64,000 nt of DNA from Flavobacterium sp. UBA7665 (GCA_002483285.1 DLHP01000030.1:201277-265276); one strand, 5' to 3'; counted from the first letter of the stretch, positions 1 to 8,052 are shown. Made by a program: numbers and translations. The notes: a model not told the origin generated them from the letters alone.

Positions 1-60
1 GTGAAATCGGTGTAATCTGTGTTTTATTTTTTTCGTATCTTCTTAGCTTCTCTTCGCGTA
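1..60 (+). repeat. Fragment of AATCTGTG-type intergenic repeat
   Basis: The window opens with AATC-GTGTAATCTGTGTTTT followed by a T-rich run and TCTTCGCG. The same word order (AATCTGTG, GTGTTTT, T-run, then a GCG/TTTGCG-rich stretch) recurs as the right arm of the large hairpin at 19013-19072, and a related hairpin lies at 52174-52231. Only the right-hand part is inside the window. Likely a dispersed intergenic repeat; no gene is seen here. Confidence 0.5.
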
Positions 61-80
61 ACAATTAATTTAAAGCCAAA

Positions 81-178
81 TGCCTCGAGCGAGCGCAGCG
101 CGTTAAGGATGGCAGCGGCAGCCTTTGTGAGGCACGAACAAAGCTAGAGCGTACAGCCTGGCCCAGGGCCGAGCGTAA
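81..178 (+). ncRNA. Structured dispersed element, copy 4 (Flavo-1-like candidate)
   Basis: The core GGATGGCAGCGG (107-118), a stem CTTTGT (123-128) / ACAAAG (138-143), and AGCGTACAGCCTGG share order and spacing with the elements at 3265-3343, 18853-18932 (minus strand) and 60841-60925. AGG (106-108) can pair with CCT (157-159), where other copies use CCCG/CGGG or CCTG/CAGG. It lies upstream of the MarR gene and in the same direction. A conserved flavobacterial RNA (the Flavo-1 motif is the obvious candidate) is my inference, not a database match. Confidence 0.5.
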
Positions 179-261
179 AGAAACAGTCCAGTGGACTGTT
201 TTAGCGAGGAGCCAGCAGGTGCGCAGGCCAGCGTGAAGGGAAACGCCCAAAAAAAATCAAC

Positions 262-293
262 AACTCAGAACCTCAGCAACTCAGTACCTCAAA
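262..293 (+). repeat. 16-bp tandem duplication
   Basis: Two adjacent imperfect copies (262-277 and 278-293) of a unit reading AACTCAGnACCTCA. It lies between the structured element and the MarR promoter. Similar two-letter-shuffled tandem words occur at 43553-43604. No coding sense is seen. Confidence 0.5.
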
Positions 294-345
294 ACTTTAA
301 CGCAAAATTTTCAATTATTTATTATGCATGCATAGTATTTTTTAT

Positions 346-353
346 TATCTTTG
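346..353 (+). promoter_or_regulatory. TAnnTTTG promoter box for the MarR/fad operon
   Basis: TATCTTTG matches the Bacteroidota -7 consensus exactly. It lies 21 nt before the ATG at 375 and overlaps an in-frame TTG at 351, which therefore cannot be the start codon. Confidence 0.65.
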
Positions 354-374
354 ACTCAATCGATTGCGAAAAAC

Positions 375-827
375 ATGAAGGACAAAACCATAGATTACGT
401 ACTTCGCGCCACCTGGCAAGCCGTTGCGCGCATGTACAACGAGGAAGCTGCCAAATACGACGCCACCATGGCCACGGGTTTTGCGCTACTCAGCCTCGAT
501 AAAGAAGACGGCACGCCATCAACGACGCTGGGGCCAAAAATGGGTATGGAAGCCACCAGCCTTACGCGAACGCTTAAATCTATGGAGGAACGCGGGCTCA
601 TCATCAGGAAGAAAAACCCAAATGACGGACGCGGCGTACTGATTTACCTCACCGAATTTGGCAAGGAAAAACGCGAATTGTCGCGTACCAACGTACTCAA
701 ATTCAACGAAAAGGTCAAGCAGAATGTCACCGAAGAGCAACTCAAAAGCTTTATGGAAGTGGCCGAAAAAATCAACGAACTCATCGCAGATAAAAACATA
801 TTCAATTCAACCGAAAATATACAATGA
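375..827 (+). CDS. MarR family transcriptional regulator
   Basis: A 150-residue winged-helix protein of usual MarR length. The recognition helix and wing are visible around SLTRTLKSMEERGLI and the charged wing PNDGRG, followed by the LTEFGKE stretch common in this family. The ATG at 375 is chosen because an upstream in-frame TTG (351) lies inside the promoter box. Its stop overlaps the fadN start by 4 nt (ATGA), so it is the first gene of the beta-oxidation operon. The likely role is a fatty-acid or acyl-CoA responsive repressor of its own operon; this is inferred from position, and the ligand is unknown. Confidence 0.9.
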   Translation: MKDKTIDYVLRATWQAVARMYNEEAAKYDATMATGFALLSLDKEDGTPSTTLGPKMGMEATSLTRTLKSMEERGLIIRKKNPNDGRGVLIYLTEFGKEKRELSRTNVLKFNEKVKQNVTEEQLKSFMEVAEKINELIADKNIFNSTENIQ

Positions 828-3214
828 AACGAACCATTAAGAAAGTTGCAGTCATTGGCTCCGGAATCATGGGTTCGGGAATCGCCTGCCATTTCGCCAA
901 TATTGGCGTCGAGGTGTTGTTGCTCGACATTTTGCCGCGCGAGCTTACCGAAGCCGAAGTGGCCAAAGGACTTACGATCGACAGCAAAATCGTGCGCAAC
1001 CGCATCGTCAATGAACATTTGGCCAACGCGCTCAAATCAAAGCCCTCTCCTATTTACCACCAAAAATTTGCGTCGCGCATCACGACGGGAAACACCAACG
1101 ACGATTTGGCTAAGATTTCAGAAGCCGATTGGATTATTGAAGTGGTCGTAGAAAGGCTCGACATCAAGAAATCGGTTTTTGAACAGATTGAAAAGTATAG
1201 AAAACCGGGCACTTTGATTACATCGAACACTTCTGGAATCCCGATTCATTTTATGAGCGAAGGAAGAAGCGAGGACTTCCAGCAGCATTTTTGCGGAACG
1301 CATTTCTTTAATCCGGCGCGTTATTTAAAATTATTTGAAATTATTCCGGGACCGAAAACATCGAAGGAAGTGTTGGATTTCTTAAGTGAATACGGAGAAA
1401 AATTCCTCGGGAAAACCTCGGTCGTAGCCAAAGATACGCCGGCGTTTATTGGGAACCGTATTGGGATTTTCGGTATCCAAAGCTTGTTTCACCTTGTTAA
1501 AGAAATGGGACTTACGATTGAAGAAGTCGATAAATTGACAGGGCCGGTAATTGGCCGCCCGAAATCGGCGACTTTTAGAACCGTTGATGTTGTTGGATTG
1601 GACACGCTCGTTCACGTCGCCAACGGTTTGTACGAAGGCGTCCCGAACGATGAAGCGCACGACTTGTTCAAGCTTCCCGATTTCATCACCAAAATGCTCG
1701 AAAACAAATGGCTCGGCAGTAAAACCGGCCAGGGATTTTATAAAAAAGTAGACCGCGATATTTTGTCTCTGGATTTGGACACGCTCGAATACCGTCCGGC
1801 GAAAAAAGCGTCGTTTGCGACTTTAGAGCTGACGAAAACCATAGACAAACCCATTGATCGTTTCAAAGTACTGATCAAAGGAAAAGACAAAGCCGGGGAA
1901 TTTTACCGCAAGAATTTTGCAGGCATGTTCGCCTATGTAGCCAACCGTGTCCCTGAAATCACGGATGAATTTTACAAAATCGATGACGCCATGAAAGCCG
2001 GCTTTGGTTGGGAAAACGGCCCATTTGAAATCTGGGACGCGATTGGCGTAACCACAGGAATCGGGCTTTTGAATGCCGAAGGTGTAGAAGTCGCGCCTTG
2101 GGTCAAAGAAATGCTCGAATCGGGCAACGACAGTTTCTACACGGTTAAGGACGGCGCGACTTATTTCTACAATCAAAACACCAAGAAACAAGAGAAAGTT
2201 CCGGGACAAGATTCGTTTATCATCTTAAACAACATTCGCGGGAATCAAAAAGTCTGGAGCAATTCGGGTGCGGTGATCGAGGATTTGGGCGATGGCATTT
2301 TGAACCTCGAATTCCAATCCAAAATGAACACCATTGGTGGCGATGTCTTACAGGGCATCAACAAAGCTATAGACCTCGCCGAAAAAGATTTCCAGGGACT
2401 CGTCATTGGCAACCAAGGCGCGAATTTCTCAGTAGGCGCGAACATCGGGATGATTTTCATGATGGCCGTTGAACAGGAATACGACGAACTCAACATGGCA
2501 ATCAAAATGTTCCAGGACACGATGATGCGCGTGCGCTATTCTTCGATTCCTGTGATTGTTGCGCCACACGGCATGACACTCGGCGGCGGTTGCGAAATGA
2601 GCATGCACGCTGATAAAGTCGTTGCAGCTGCCGAAACTTACATTGGGCTCGTTGAGTTTGGTGTGGGCGTGATTCCCGGCGGCGGCGGATCGAAAGAAAT
2701 GGCGTTGCGCGCAGCCGACCAATTCCATAAAAACGATGTGGAGCTTAACGTTTTACAAGAATATTTCCTCTCGGTAGCAATGGCCAAGGTATCTACTTCG
2801 GCTTACGAAGCCTTTGATACCGGCGTTTTGCAACACGGCAAAGACGTCATCGTGGTGAACAAAGAGCGCCAGATCGCCGAAGCCAAGAAACACGCGCTCT
2901 TAATGGCCGAAGCCGGTTACACCCAACCCATCCGACGCAAAGACATCAAGGTTTTAGGCAAACAGGCTCTCGGAATGTTTTATGTAGGAACCGACCAAAT
3001 GACGGCAGGAAAATTCATTTCAGACCACGACAAGAAAATCGCGAACAAACTCGCTTATGTGATGGCTGGTGGTGATTTATCGGAGCCGACACTCGTGAGC
3101 GAACAATACCTTTTGGATATTGAACGCGAGGCATTTTTGTCGTTGTGTACGGAGAGAAAGACGCTCGAAAGAATCCAGTTTATGCTAACCAAAGGAAAGC
3201 CTTTGAGGAACTAA
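824..3214 (+). CDS. fadN: 3-hydroxyacyl-CoA dehydrogenase / enoyl-CoA hydratase (FadN type)
   Basis: A bifunctional beta-oxidation enzyme of 796 residues, with the dehydrogenase first and the crotonase fold second, the domain order of Bacillus FadN and the reverse of FadB/FadJ. The N-terminal NAD-binding loop GSGIMGSGIA and the HFFNP stretch with the catalytic His are present. In the second half, GGGCE and VEFG carry the two crotonase glutamates, followed by the PGGGG loop. It should hydrate enoyl-CoA and oxidise the hydroxyacyl-CoA in the cytoplasm, passing ketoacyl-CoA to FadA. Translation is probably coupled to the MarR gene through the ATGA overlap. Confidence 0.93.
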   Translation: MKRTIKKVAVIGSGIMGSGIACHFANIGVEVLLLDILPRELTEAEVAKGLTIDSKIVRNRIVNEHLANALKSKPSPIYHQKFASRITTGNTNDDLAKISEADWIIEVVVERLDIKKSVFEQIEKYRKPGTLITSNTSGIPIHFMSEGRSEDFQQHFCGTHFFNPARYLKLFEIIPGPKTSKEVLDFLSEYGEKFLGKTSVVAKDTPAFIGNRIGIFGIQSLFHLVKEMGLTIEEVDKLTGPVIGRPKSATFRTVDVVGLDTLVHVANGLYEGVPNDEAHDLFKLPDFITKMLENKWLGSKTGQGFYKKVDRDILSLDLDTLEYRPAKKASFATLELTKTIDKPIDRFKVLIKGKDKAGEFYRKNFAGMFAYVANRVPEITDEFYKIDDAMKAGFGWENGPFEIWDAIGVTTGIGLLNAEGVEVAPWVKEMLESGNDSFYTVKDGATYFYNQNTKKQEKVPGQDSFIILNNIRGNQKVWSNSGAVIEDLGDGILNLEFQSKMNTIGGDVLQGINKAIDLAEKDFQGLVIGNQGANFSVGANIGMIFMMAVEQEYDELNMAIKMFQDTMMRVRYSSIPVIVAPHGMTLGGGCEMSMHADKVVAAAETYIGLVEFGVGVIPGGGGSKEMALRAADQFHKNDVELNVLQEYFLSVAMAKVSTSAYEAFDTGVLQHGKDVIVVNKERQIAEAKKHALLMAEAGYTQPIRRKDIKVLGKQALGMFYVGTDQMTAGKFISDHDKKIANKLAYVMAGGDLSEPTLVSEQYLLDIEREAFLSLCTERKTLERIQFMLTKGKPLRN

Positions 3215-3216
3215 TT

Positions 3217-3402
3217 ATAAATGATGAATTATGAATGATGAATTGAAAATGACAACCCTAAAAAATAGCCCCGATTGCAGCGGTATCCTTTTGTGGAGTG
3301 CAACGCAACAAAAGATTTAGCGGAAAGCGGGACGATAGTTCTTGGGATACAATTGTTCGTGCTTCAAACAATTCACCATTCACAATTCACAATTCACCAT
3401 TA
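3217..3402. repeat. Inverted AATTCAYCATT repeats flanking structured element copy 1
   Basis: The left arm (about 3218-3245) alternates ATGATGAATTATGAATGATGAATTG. The right arm (3369-3402) reads CAATTCACCATTCACAATTC and so on, close to its reverse complement. Between them sits the structured element at 3265-3343. The block fills the gap between fadN and fadA, an intra-operon position. Confidence 0.6.
3265..3343 (+). ncRNA. Structured dispersed element, copy 1 (Flavo-1-like candidate)
   Basis: AGCCCCGATTGCAGCGGTATC is followed by a perfect 7-bp stem CTTTTGT (3288-3294) / ACAAAAG (3308-3314), then ATTTAGCGGAAAGCGGG. CCCG (3270-3273) can pair with CGGG (3328-3331). The copy at 60841 has the same layout with CCTG/CAGG in that stem, a compensatory change. 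It lies 65 nt upstream of fadA, inside the fad operon and in sense orientation. RNA function is inferred. Confidence 0.6.
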
Positions 3403-3407
3403 AAGAC

Positions 3408-4589
3408 ATGAAAACAGCATACATAGTAAAAGCATACAGAACCGCAGTAGGCAAAGCACCAAAAGGTGTTTTCCGCTTCAAGCGACCCGACGAACTCGCA
3501 TCCGAAACCATCCAATACATGATGAACGAGCTGCCTGATTTCGACAAAAAACGCATAGATGACGTCATGGTAGGAAACGCCATGCCCGAAGCCGAACAAG
3601 GCCTCAATGTCGGCCGTTTGATTTCCTTGATGGGATTGAACATTGTAGATGTTCCGGGTGTTACCGTCAACCGTTATTGCGCTTCGGGACTTGAAACCAT
3701 CGGGATGGCCACGGCCAAAATCCAATCCGGAATGGCCGATTGCATCATTGCCGGCGGCGCCGAGAGCATGAGTTTTATCCCGATGGGCGGTTACAAACCC
3801 ACACCCGATTATCAGGTTGCCAAAGAAGGCAACGAAGATTACTATTGGGGCATGGGACTTACCGCCGAAGCCGTTGCCAAACAATACAATGTGTCGCGCG
3901 AGGACCAAGACCAATTTGCATTGAACTCGCATCTTAAGGCGTTGAAAGCGCAAGCCGAAGGCAAATTCGACAGCCAGATTGTACCGATAACCATCGATCA
4001 GACGTTCGTCAACGAAAATGGCAAAAAGGAAACCAAATCGTATACGGTCACAAAAGACGAAGGCCCGCGAGCTGATACCAACATCGCCGCACTAAACAAA
4101 CTCAAACCAGTATTCGCCGCCGACGGAAGCGTCACCGCCGGAAACTCGTCGCAAATGAGCGACGGCGCTGCGTTTGTGATGGTCATGAGCGAAGCAATGG
4201 TCAAAGAACTCAACCTCACGCCGATTGCGCGTTTGGTGAATTTTGCTTCGGCTGGTGTAGAACCCAGGATCATGGGTATCGGCCCAGTAAAAGCGATTCC
4301 GAAAGCCTTGAAACAAGCGGGATTGACTTTGGATCAAATCGACCTGATCGAACTCAACGAAGCCTTTGCCTCACAGTCTCTCGCCGTCATCCGTGAACTC
4401 GGATTGAACCCCGACATTGTCAATGTAAACGGCGGCGCGATTGCACTCGGGCATCCACTGGGTTGTACGGGCGCCAAACTGTCGGTGCAATTGTTTGATG
4501 AGATGAAACGCCGTGGCAGCAAGTATGGGATTGTTTCGATGTGTGTGGGAACCGGGCAAGGAAGTGCAGGGATTTATGAATTGATATAG
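3408..4589 (+). CDS. fadA: Acetyl-CoA acyltransferase (3-ketoacyl-CoA thiolase)
   Basis: A 393-residue thiolase that cleaves 3-ketoacyl-CoA with CoA in the last step of beta-oxidation. All signature residues are visible: the nucleophilic Cys in VNRYCASGLE, the GHPLGCTGA loop with the catalytic His, and the second Cys in SMCVGTGQG. The start at 3408 gives the usual MKTAYIV N-terminus; the frame is open further upstream (to 3342), but that stretch reads through the intergenic repeats. It lies downstream of fadN and upstream of the acyl-CoA dehydrogenase, matching the fadNAE gene set of Bacillus. Confidence 0.93.
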   Translation: MKTAYIVKAYRTAVGKAPKGVFRFKRPDELASETIQYMMNELPDFDKKRIDDVMVGNAMPEAEQGLNVGRLISLMGLNIVDVPGVTVNRYCASGLETIGMATAKIQSGMADCIIAGGAESMSFIPMGGYKPTPDYQVAKEGNEDYYWGMGLTAEAVAKQYNVSREDQDQFALNSHLKALKAQAEGKFDSQIVPITIDQTFVNENGKKETKSYTVTKDEGPRADTNIAALNKLKPVFAADGSVTAGNSSQMSDGAAFVMVMSEAMVKELNLTPIARLVNFASAGVEPRIMGIGPVKAIPKALKQAGLTLDQIDLIELNEAFASQSLAVIRELGLNPDIVNVNGGAIALGHPLGCTGAKLSVQLFDEMKRRGSKYGIVSMCVGTGQGSAGIYELI

Positions 4590-4591
4590 AA

Positions 4592-5021
4592 GAAAGACCG
4601 CTGCGCTGAAAGATATAAACCAAATAAATATTTATACGCCATGAATCATAATTTTAAAAACTTAAAAATCTGGAATTTGTCAATGGAAATCACTTCTGAA
4701 ATACATCAAATGTGCTTAAGCTTTCCGAAAAACGAAATGTTTGGCTTAACAAGCCAGATGAATCGTGCATCCGTTTCAATTCCATCAAACATTGCAGAAG
4801 GTTCAAACAGAGGAAACAGGCATTTTTCACAATACTTAAATATGAGCCTGGGATCTTCATTCGAATTACATACTCAATTACTAATTGCACGCATGCACAA
4901 TTACATTACAACTGAGAAAACAACGGATCTAGAAAATAAACTAATCGAACTTCAAAAAATGATCACAGGATTTATCGCCAAACTGAATTAAGTCTTTCTT
5001 CTTTCAGCATAGCGGTCTTTC
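4592..5021 (+). mobile_element. Intervening-sequence-like cassette with 22-bp inverted repeats
   Basis: The four-helix-bundle gene is bracketed by GAAAGACCGCTGCGCTGAAAGA (4592-4613) and, at 5000-5021, its inverted counterpart, matching at 20 of 22 positions. The left repeat begins 2 nt after the fadA stop; the right ends 17 nt before the fadE start. This layout (a small four-helix protein inside complementary arms) is that of intervening sequences in 23S rRNA genes. No target duplication is evident. Mobility and RNA processing are inferences. Confidence 0.6.
4641..4991 (+). CDS. Four helix bundle protein (23S rRNA intervening-sequence protein family)
   Basis: A 116-residue protein with the family signature LTSQMNRASVSIPSNIAEGSNR near residues 33-54 and the FKNLKIWNLSMEI opening helix. 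Family members fold as four-helix bundles, oligomerise, and are basic nucleic-acid binders; some are encoded in 23S rRNA intervening sequences and relatives (Avd) assist diversity-generating retroelements. No reverse transcriptase or template repeat is nearby. It is inserted between fadA and fadE and flanked by inverted repeats, so it is unlikely to act in fatty-acid metabolism. Function unknown. Confidence 0.88.
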   Translation: MNHNFKNLKIWNLSMEITSEIHQMCLSFPKNEMFGLTSQMNRASVSIPSNIAEGSNRGNRHFSQYLNMSLGSSFELHTQLLIARMHNYITTEKTTDLENKLIELQKMITGFIAKLN

Positions 5022-5038
5022 CTCTTTTTTCTAAAAAT

Positions 5039-6835
5039 ATGGAAACAACGAACAAAACCCGAGGAGGCCAATTCCTCGTCAAAGAAACCAAATGCGAAGA
5101 CATCTTCACACCCGAAGATTTCAACGAAGAGCAAATTATGATGCGCGATTCTGTAAAGGAATTCGTCGACAAGGAAATCTGGCCAAATAAAGACCGTTTT
5201 GAAAACAAGGACTATGCGTTTACCAAAGCCTGTATGGAAAAGGCCGGCGAACTCGGATTCCTGAGTGTGGCCGTTCCTGAAAGCTACGGCGGTATGGGCA
5301 TGGGATTCGTAAACACCGTTTTGACCTGCGATTACATTTCGGGTGCGACGGGCTCGTTCTCGACTGCTTTTGGCGCGCATACGGGAATCGGGACCATGCC
5401 GATTACGTTGTACGGAACCGAGGAACAAAAACAAAAATACGTACCCAAACTCGCCTCAGGTGAATGGTTTGGCGCTTATTGTTTGACCGAACCGGGCGCA
5501 GGAAGTGACGCGAATTCGGGAAAAACCAAAGCGGTTTTGTCTGAAGATGGAAAATACTACTCGATCACAGGGCAGAAAATGTGGATTTCGAATGCAGGAT
5601 TCTGCTCGCTTTTTATTGTTTTCGCGCGCATAGGCGACGATAAAAACATTACCGGTTTCATCATCGAAAATGATCCGAGCAACGGGATTTCTATGAATGA
5701 AGAGGAGCACAAACTCGGCATCCGGGCTTCGTCAACACGCCAGGTTTTCTTTACCGATACCAAAGTTCCGGTTGAAAACATGCTGTCTGAACGCGGCAAC
5801 GGATTCAAGATTGCGATGAACGCCCTGAACGTGGGCCGAATCAAATTGGCTGCTGCTTGTCTCGATGCACAACGAAGGGTTACAACAGGCGCAACGCATT
5901 ATGCCAATGAACGCATCCAGTTCAATGTACCGATTGCGAGTTTCGGGGCCATCCGATCTAAATTGGCAGACATGGCTACATCGTGTTACGCGGGCGAAAG
6001 TGCCACTTATCGTGCGGCGAAAGACATTGAAGACCGGATTAAAATCCGCGAGTCTGAAGGTGCTTCGCATCAGGAAGCTGAACTTAAAGGTGTTGAGGAG
6101 TACGCAATCGAATGCTCTATCTTAAAGGTGGCCGTGTCGGAAGACGTGCAAAACTGCGCCGACGAAGGCATCCAGATTTTTGGCGGTATGGGATTCTCTG
6201 AAGATACGCCAATGGAAAGCGCCTGGCGTGATGCGCGTATTGCCAGGATTTACGAGGGCACAAACGAAATCAACCGCATGCTATCGGTAGGAATGCTCAT
6301 CAAGAAAGCGATGAAAGGCCACGTAGATTTACTCGGACCTGCGACGAAAGTCCAGGAAGAACTCATGGGAATTCCTGATTTCAACACACCTGATTATTCT
6401 GAATTGTTCTCCGAAGAAAAGGAAATGATCGGCAAACTCAAGAAAGCATTTTTGATGGTGGCTGGCGGCGCAGTCCAAAAATACGGACCAGATTTAGACG
6501 CACACCAACAATTGCTCATGGCTGCAGCCGATATGCTCATCGAAATCTACATGGCCGAAAGCACCATTTTAAGAACCGAAAAACTGGCCAAAAAAGTCGG
6601 CGAAGAACAAGCCAAAGAACAGATCGCAATGGCCAAGTTGTACCTCTACAAAGCCGTAGACATCATCACCCAAAAAGGAAAAGAAAGCATCATTTCTTTT
6701 GCCGAAGGCGACGAACAGCGCATGATGCTTATGGGATTGCGCCGTTTTACGAAATATACCAATATGCCCAACATCATCGGGCTCAAAGAAACCGTGACCT
6801 CCAAACTGGTAGCCGAAAACGGTTACTGTTTTTAA
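5039..6835 (+). CDS. fadE: Acyl-CoA dehydrogenase (long C-terminal form)
   Basis: An FAD enzyme that introduces the first double bond of beta-oxidation, 598 residues, which is the long class with an extra C-terminal helical domain rather than the roughly 380-residue short type. The FAD/substrate loop LTEPGAGSDANSGKT and the motif RIYEGTNEINRML, with the catalytic Glu, are present. It completes the operon marR-fadN-fadA-(four-helix gene)-fadE and is followed by a terminator at 6871-6903. Electrons presumably pass to ETF, which is not encoded in this window. Confidence 0.92.
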   Translation: METTNKTRGGQFLVKETKCEDIFTPEDFNEEQIMMRDSVKEFVDKEIWPNKDRFENKDYAFTKACMEKAGELGFLSVAVPESYGGMGMGFVNTVLTCDYISGATGSFSTAFGAHTGIGTMPITLYGTEEQKQKYVPKLASGEWFGAYCLTEPGAGSDANSGKTKAVLSEDGKYYSITGQKMWISNAGFCSLFIVFARIGDDKNITGFIIENDPSNGISMNEEEHKLGIRASSTRQVFFTDTKVPVENMLSERGNGFKIAMNALNVGRIKLAAACLDAQRRVTTGATHYANERIQFNVPIASFGAIRSKLADMATSCYAGESATYRAAKDIEDRIKIRESEGASHQEAELKGVEEYAIECSILKVAVSEDVQNCADEGIQIFGGMGFSEDTPMESAWRDARIARIYEGTNEINRMLSVGMLIKKAMKGHVDLLGPATKVQEELMGIPDFNTPDYSELFSEEKEMIGKLKKAFLMVAGGAVQKYGPDLDAHQQLLMAAADMLIEIYMAESTILRTEKLAKKVGEEQAKEQIAMAKLYLYKAVDIITQKGKESIISFAEGDEQRMMLMGLRRFTKYTNMPNIIGLKETVTSKLVAENGYCF

Positions 6836-6870
6836 GGTTTAAGATAGTTATTAGTTAAGTTAAATGTTTA

Positions 6871-6903
6871 AAACCGTGCTGCGTGATTGCAGTGCGGTTT
6901 TTT
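6871..6903 (+). terminator. Terminator of the fad operon
   Basis: AAACCGTGCTGC / GCAGTGCGGTTT form an interrupted stem around GTGATT, followed by a T-run, 35 nt after the acyl-CoA dehydrogenase stop. Confidence 0.75.
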
Positions 6904-6950
6904 ATTTGAACAGAGTTTGTTATTTTAGTCGAAATTTTATTCTCCAAAAC

Positions 6951-7475
6951 ATGAAAATACTCGGAATTGGCTCCAGGATCAACCATCCTGAATACGGAAA
7001 AGGCGTAATCACCAATGTTTCCAATAAAGAATATTGGGTTACTTTTATAGAAAACGGGCTCGAAACCATTGCCATAAACAGCGAATTTGAAGTCATCGAC
7101 GCGGCCGAAAACGAAGTGGATACGGTGAGTTTTTACGACGTGGAACAAAGCCTGCTTTCGATGCTTAAGAAATGGTCGGACATTTCAGAGATTGTCCCGA
7201 TTGGTGACAAATGGAAAGGCGGCAAAATCATCCTCGAACCCGGACAGGCGGGATTGGCCAATAAGGAAATTCCCGTGGATACTTTTTTCCATAAAATCAT
7301 CATGGTGCGCGACCGCTTGCGCGTGATGGAACAAAAGATCAATGCGAGCAGCATCGAGGAAATTGAGAAGATTGAACTGCAACAATACATTACGAGGATT
7401 TACGGTAGTTTGACGACGTTTAATGTTTTGTTTAAATCTCAGAACGATTATTTTGTGGGGGAGAAAACCAAATAA
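6951..7475 (+). CDS. Conserved hypothetical protein
   Basis: A 174-residue cytoplasmic protein without signal peptide or membrane segment. The first 50 residues (GSRINHPEYGKGVI, then alternating hydrophobics and TFIENGLETIAI) look like a small beta-barrel of the type found at the C-terminus of UvrD/PcrA helicases; the rest is helical with a charged SSIEEIEKIEL stretch. The start at 6951 is preferred because the upstream in-frame start at 6864 lies inside the fad terminator. Monocistronic. Family not recognised with certainty. Confidence 0.7.
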   Translation: MKILGIGSRINHPEYGKGVITNVSNKEYWVTFIENGLETIAINSEFEVIDAAENEVDTVSFYDVEQSLLSMLKKWSDISEIVPIGDKWKGGKIILEPGQAGLANKEIPVDTFFHKIIMVRDRLRVMEQKINASSIEEIEKIELQQYITRIYGSLTTFNVLFKSQNDYFVGEKTK

Positions 7476-7534
7476 TCGAGACTTTTGCAAAACAGCGTTT
7501 TGCGAAGAATGCGTGTAGAAAGGATGCTGTCCTG

Positions 7535-7669
7535 TTTAACAACAAATGTAGTTTTTCAGTATAAGCGGTGTATGAATAAATTGTATTTTACCTTCAGGGA
7601 AGGGGCCGGTGTATTCCCTAAAAAATAAAAACGACATCCAAATCCATGAATTCCGCATCTTTTGTTAAA
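7535..7669 (-). mobile_element. MITE-like 135-bp repeat, copy A
   Basis: Bounded by TTTAACAA (7535-7542) and TTGTTAAA (7662-7669). It shares the core CCTTCAGGGAAGGGG (7591-7605), a hairpin partner TTCCCTAAAAAATAAA and the end GCATCTTTTGTTAA with copies B (17926-18059) and C (42915-43049), here inverted. It has no coding capacity and lies between convergent genes. The length and terminal inverted repeats suggest a non-autonomous element; no transposase is in the window. Confidence 0.6.
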
Positions 7670-7714
7670 TTTAAAATGCTCCCTTTAAAAAATTGCGAAG
7701 TGTATACAAATAAA

Positions 7715-7747
7715 AAACGACCGACTATTGAAGGATAGCGGTCGTTT
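7715..7747 (-). terminator. Terminator of the DUF4142/lmo0937 operon
   Basis: A perfect 9-bp stem AAACGACCG / CGGTCGTTT. On the minus strand the stem is followed by TTTTTTA. The gap 7476-7863 holds only this and the MITE-like repeat; I see no other gene in it. Confidence 0.75.
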
Positions 7748-7863
7748 CTATTATGCAATATCATAATTCAAAAGATTTAGGATCAATAACCCCAATATAA
7801 ATTCTAGATCTTATTAATTATAAATTAAAATATTGCGAACCAAACAAACAAAAATTTATGTTG

Positions 7864-8022
7864 TTACAAAGGCTTGCGTCCCTGTATAATTCTAAGGATT
7901 ACTGCAATGATGGCAATGACCAGTAAAATGTGGATTAAACTTCCGGTGGCATAGCCTCCTAAAAAACTGATTGCCCAAATGATAATCAGTATGACTGCGA
8001 TTGTGTAGAGTAAATTTCCCAT
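7864..8022 (-). CDS. lmo0937 family small membrane protein
   Basis: A 52-residue micro-protein starting MGNLLYTIAVILIIIWAIS, with a second hydrophobic segment (IHILLVIAIIAVILRII) and a GGYATGS turn between them: two membrane helices and a short basic tail, the layout of the lmo0937/DUF5670 family. It starts 30 nt after the DUF4142 stop in the same direction and is followed by a strong terminator, so the two are probably co-transcribed. Family members are often found beside stress genes; molecular role unknown. Confidence 0.85.
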   Translation of the reverse strand: MGNLLYTIAVILIIIWAISFLGGYATGSLIHILLVIAIIAVILRIIQGRKPL

Positions 8023-8052
8023 GATGGTGTAGTTAATTGTTGGTATATTGAC

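Noticed and set aside
3342..3407. N-terminal extension of the thiolase (start at 3342)
   Set aside because: The extra residues are translated from the ATTCAC repeats, and thiolases begin at the MKTAYIV position.
4641..4991. Diversity-generating retroelement suggested by an Avd-like four-helix protein
   Set aside because: No reverse transcriptase, template repeat or variable repeat is visible anywhere in the window.
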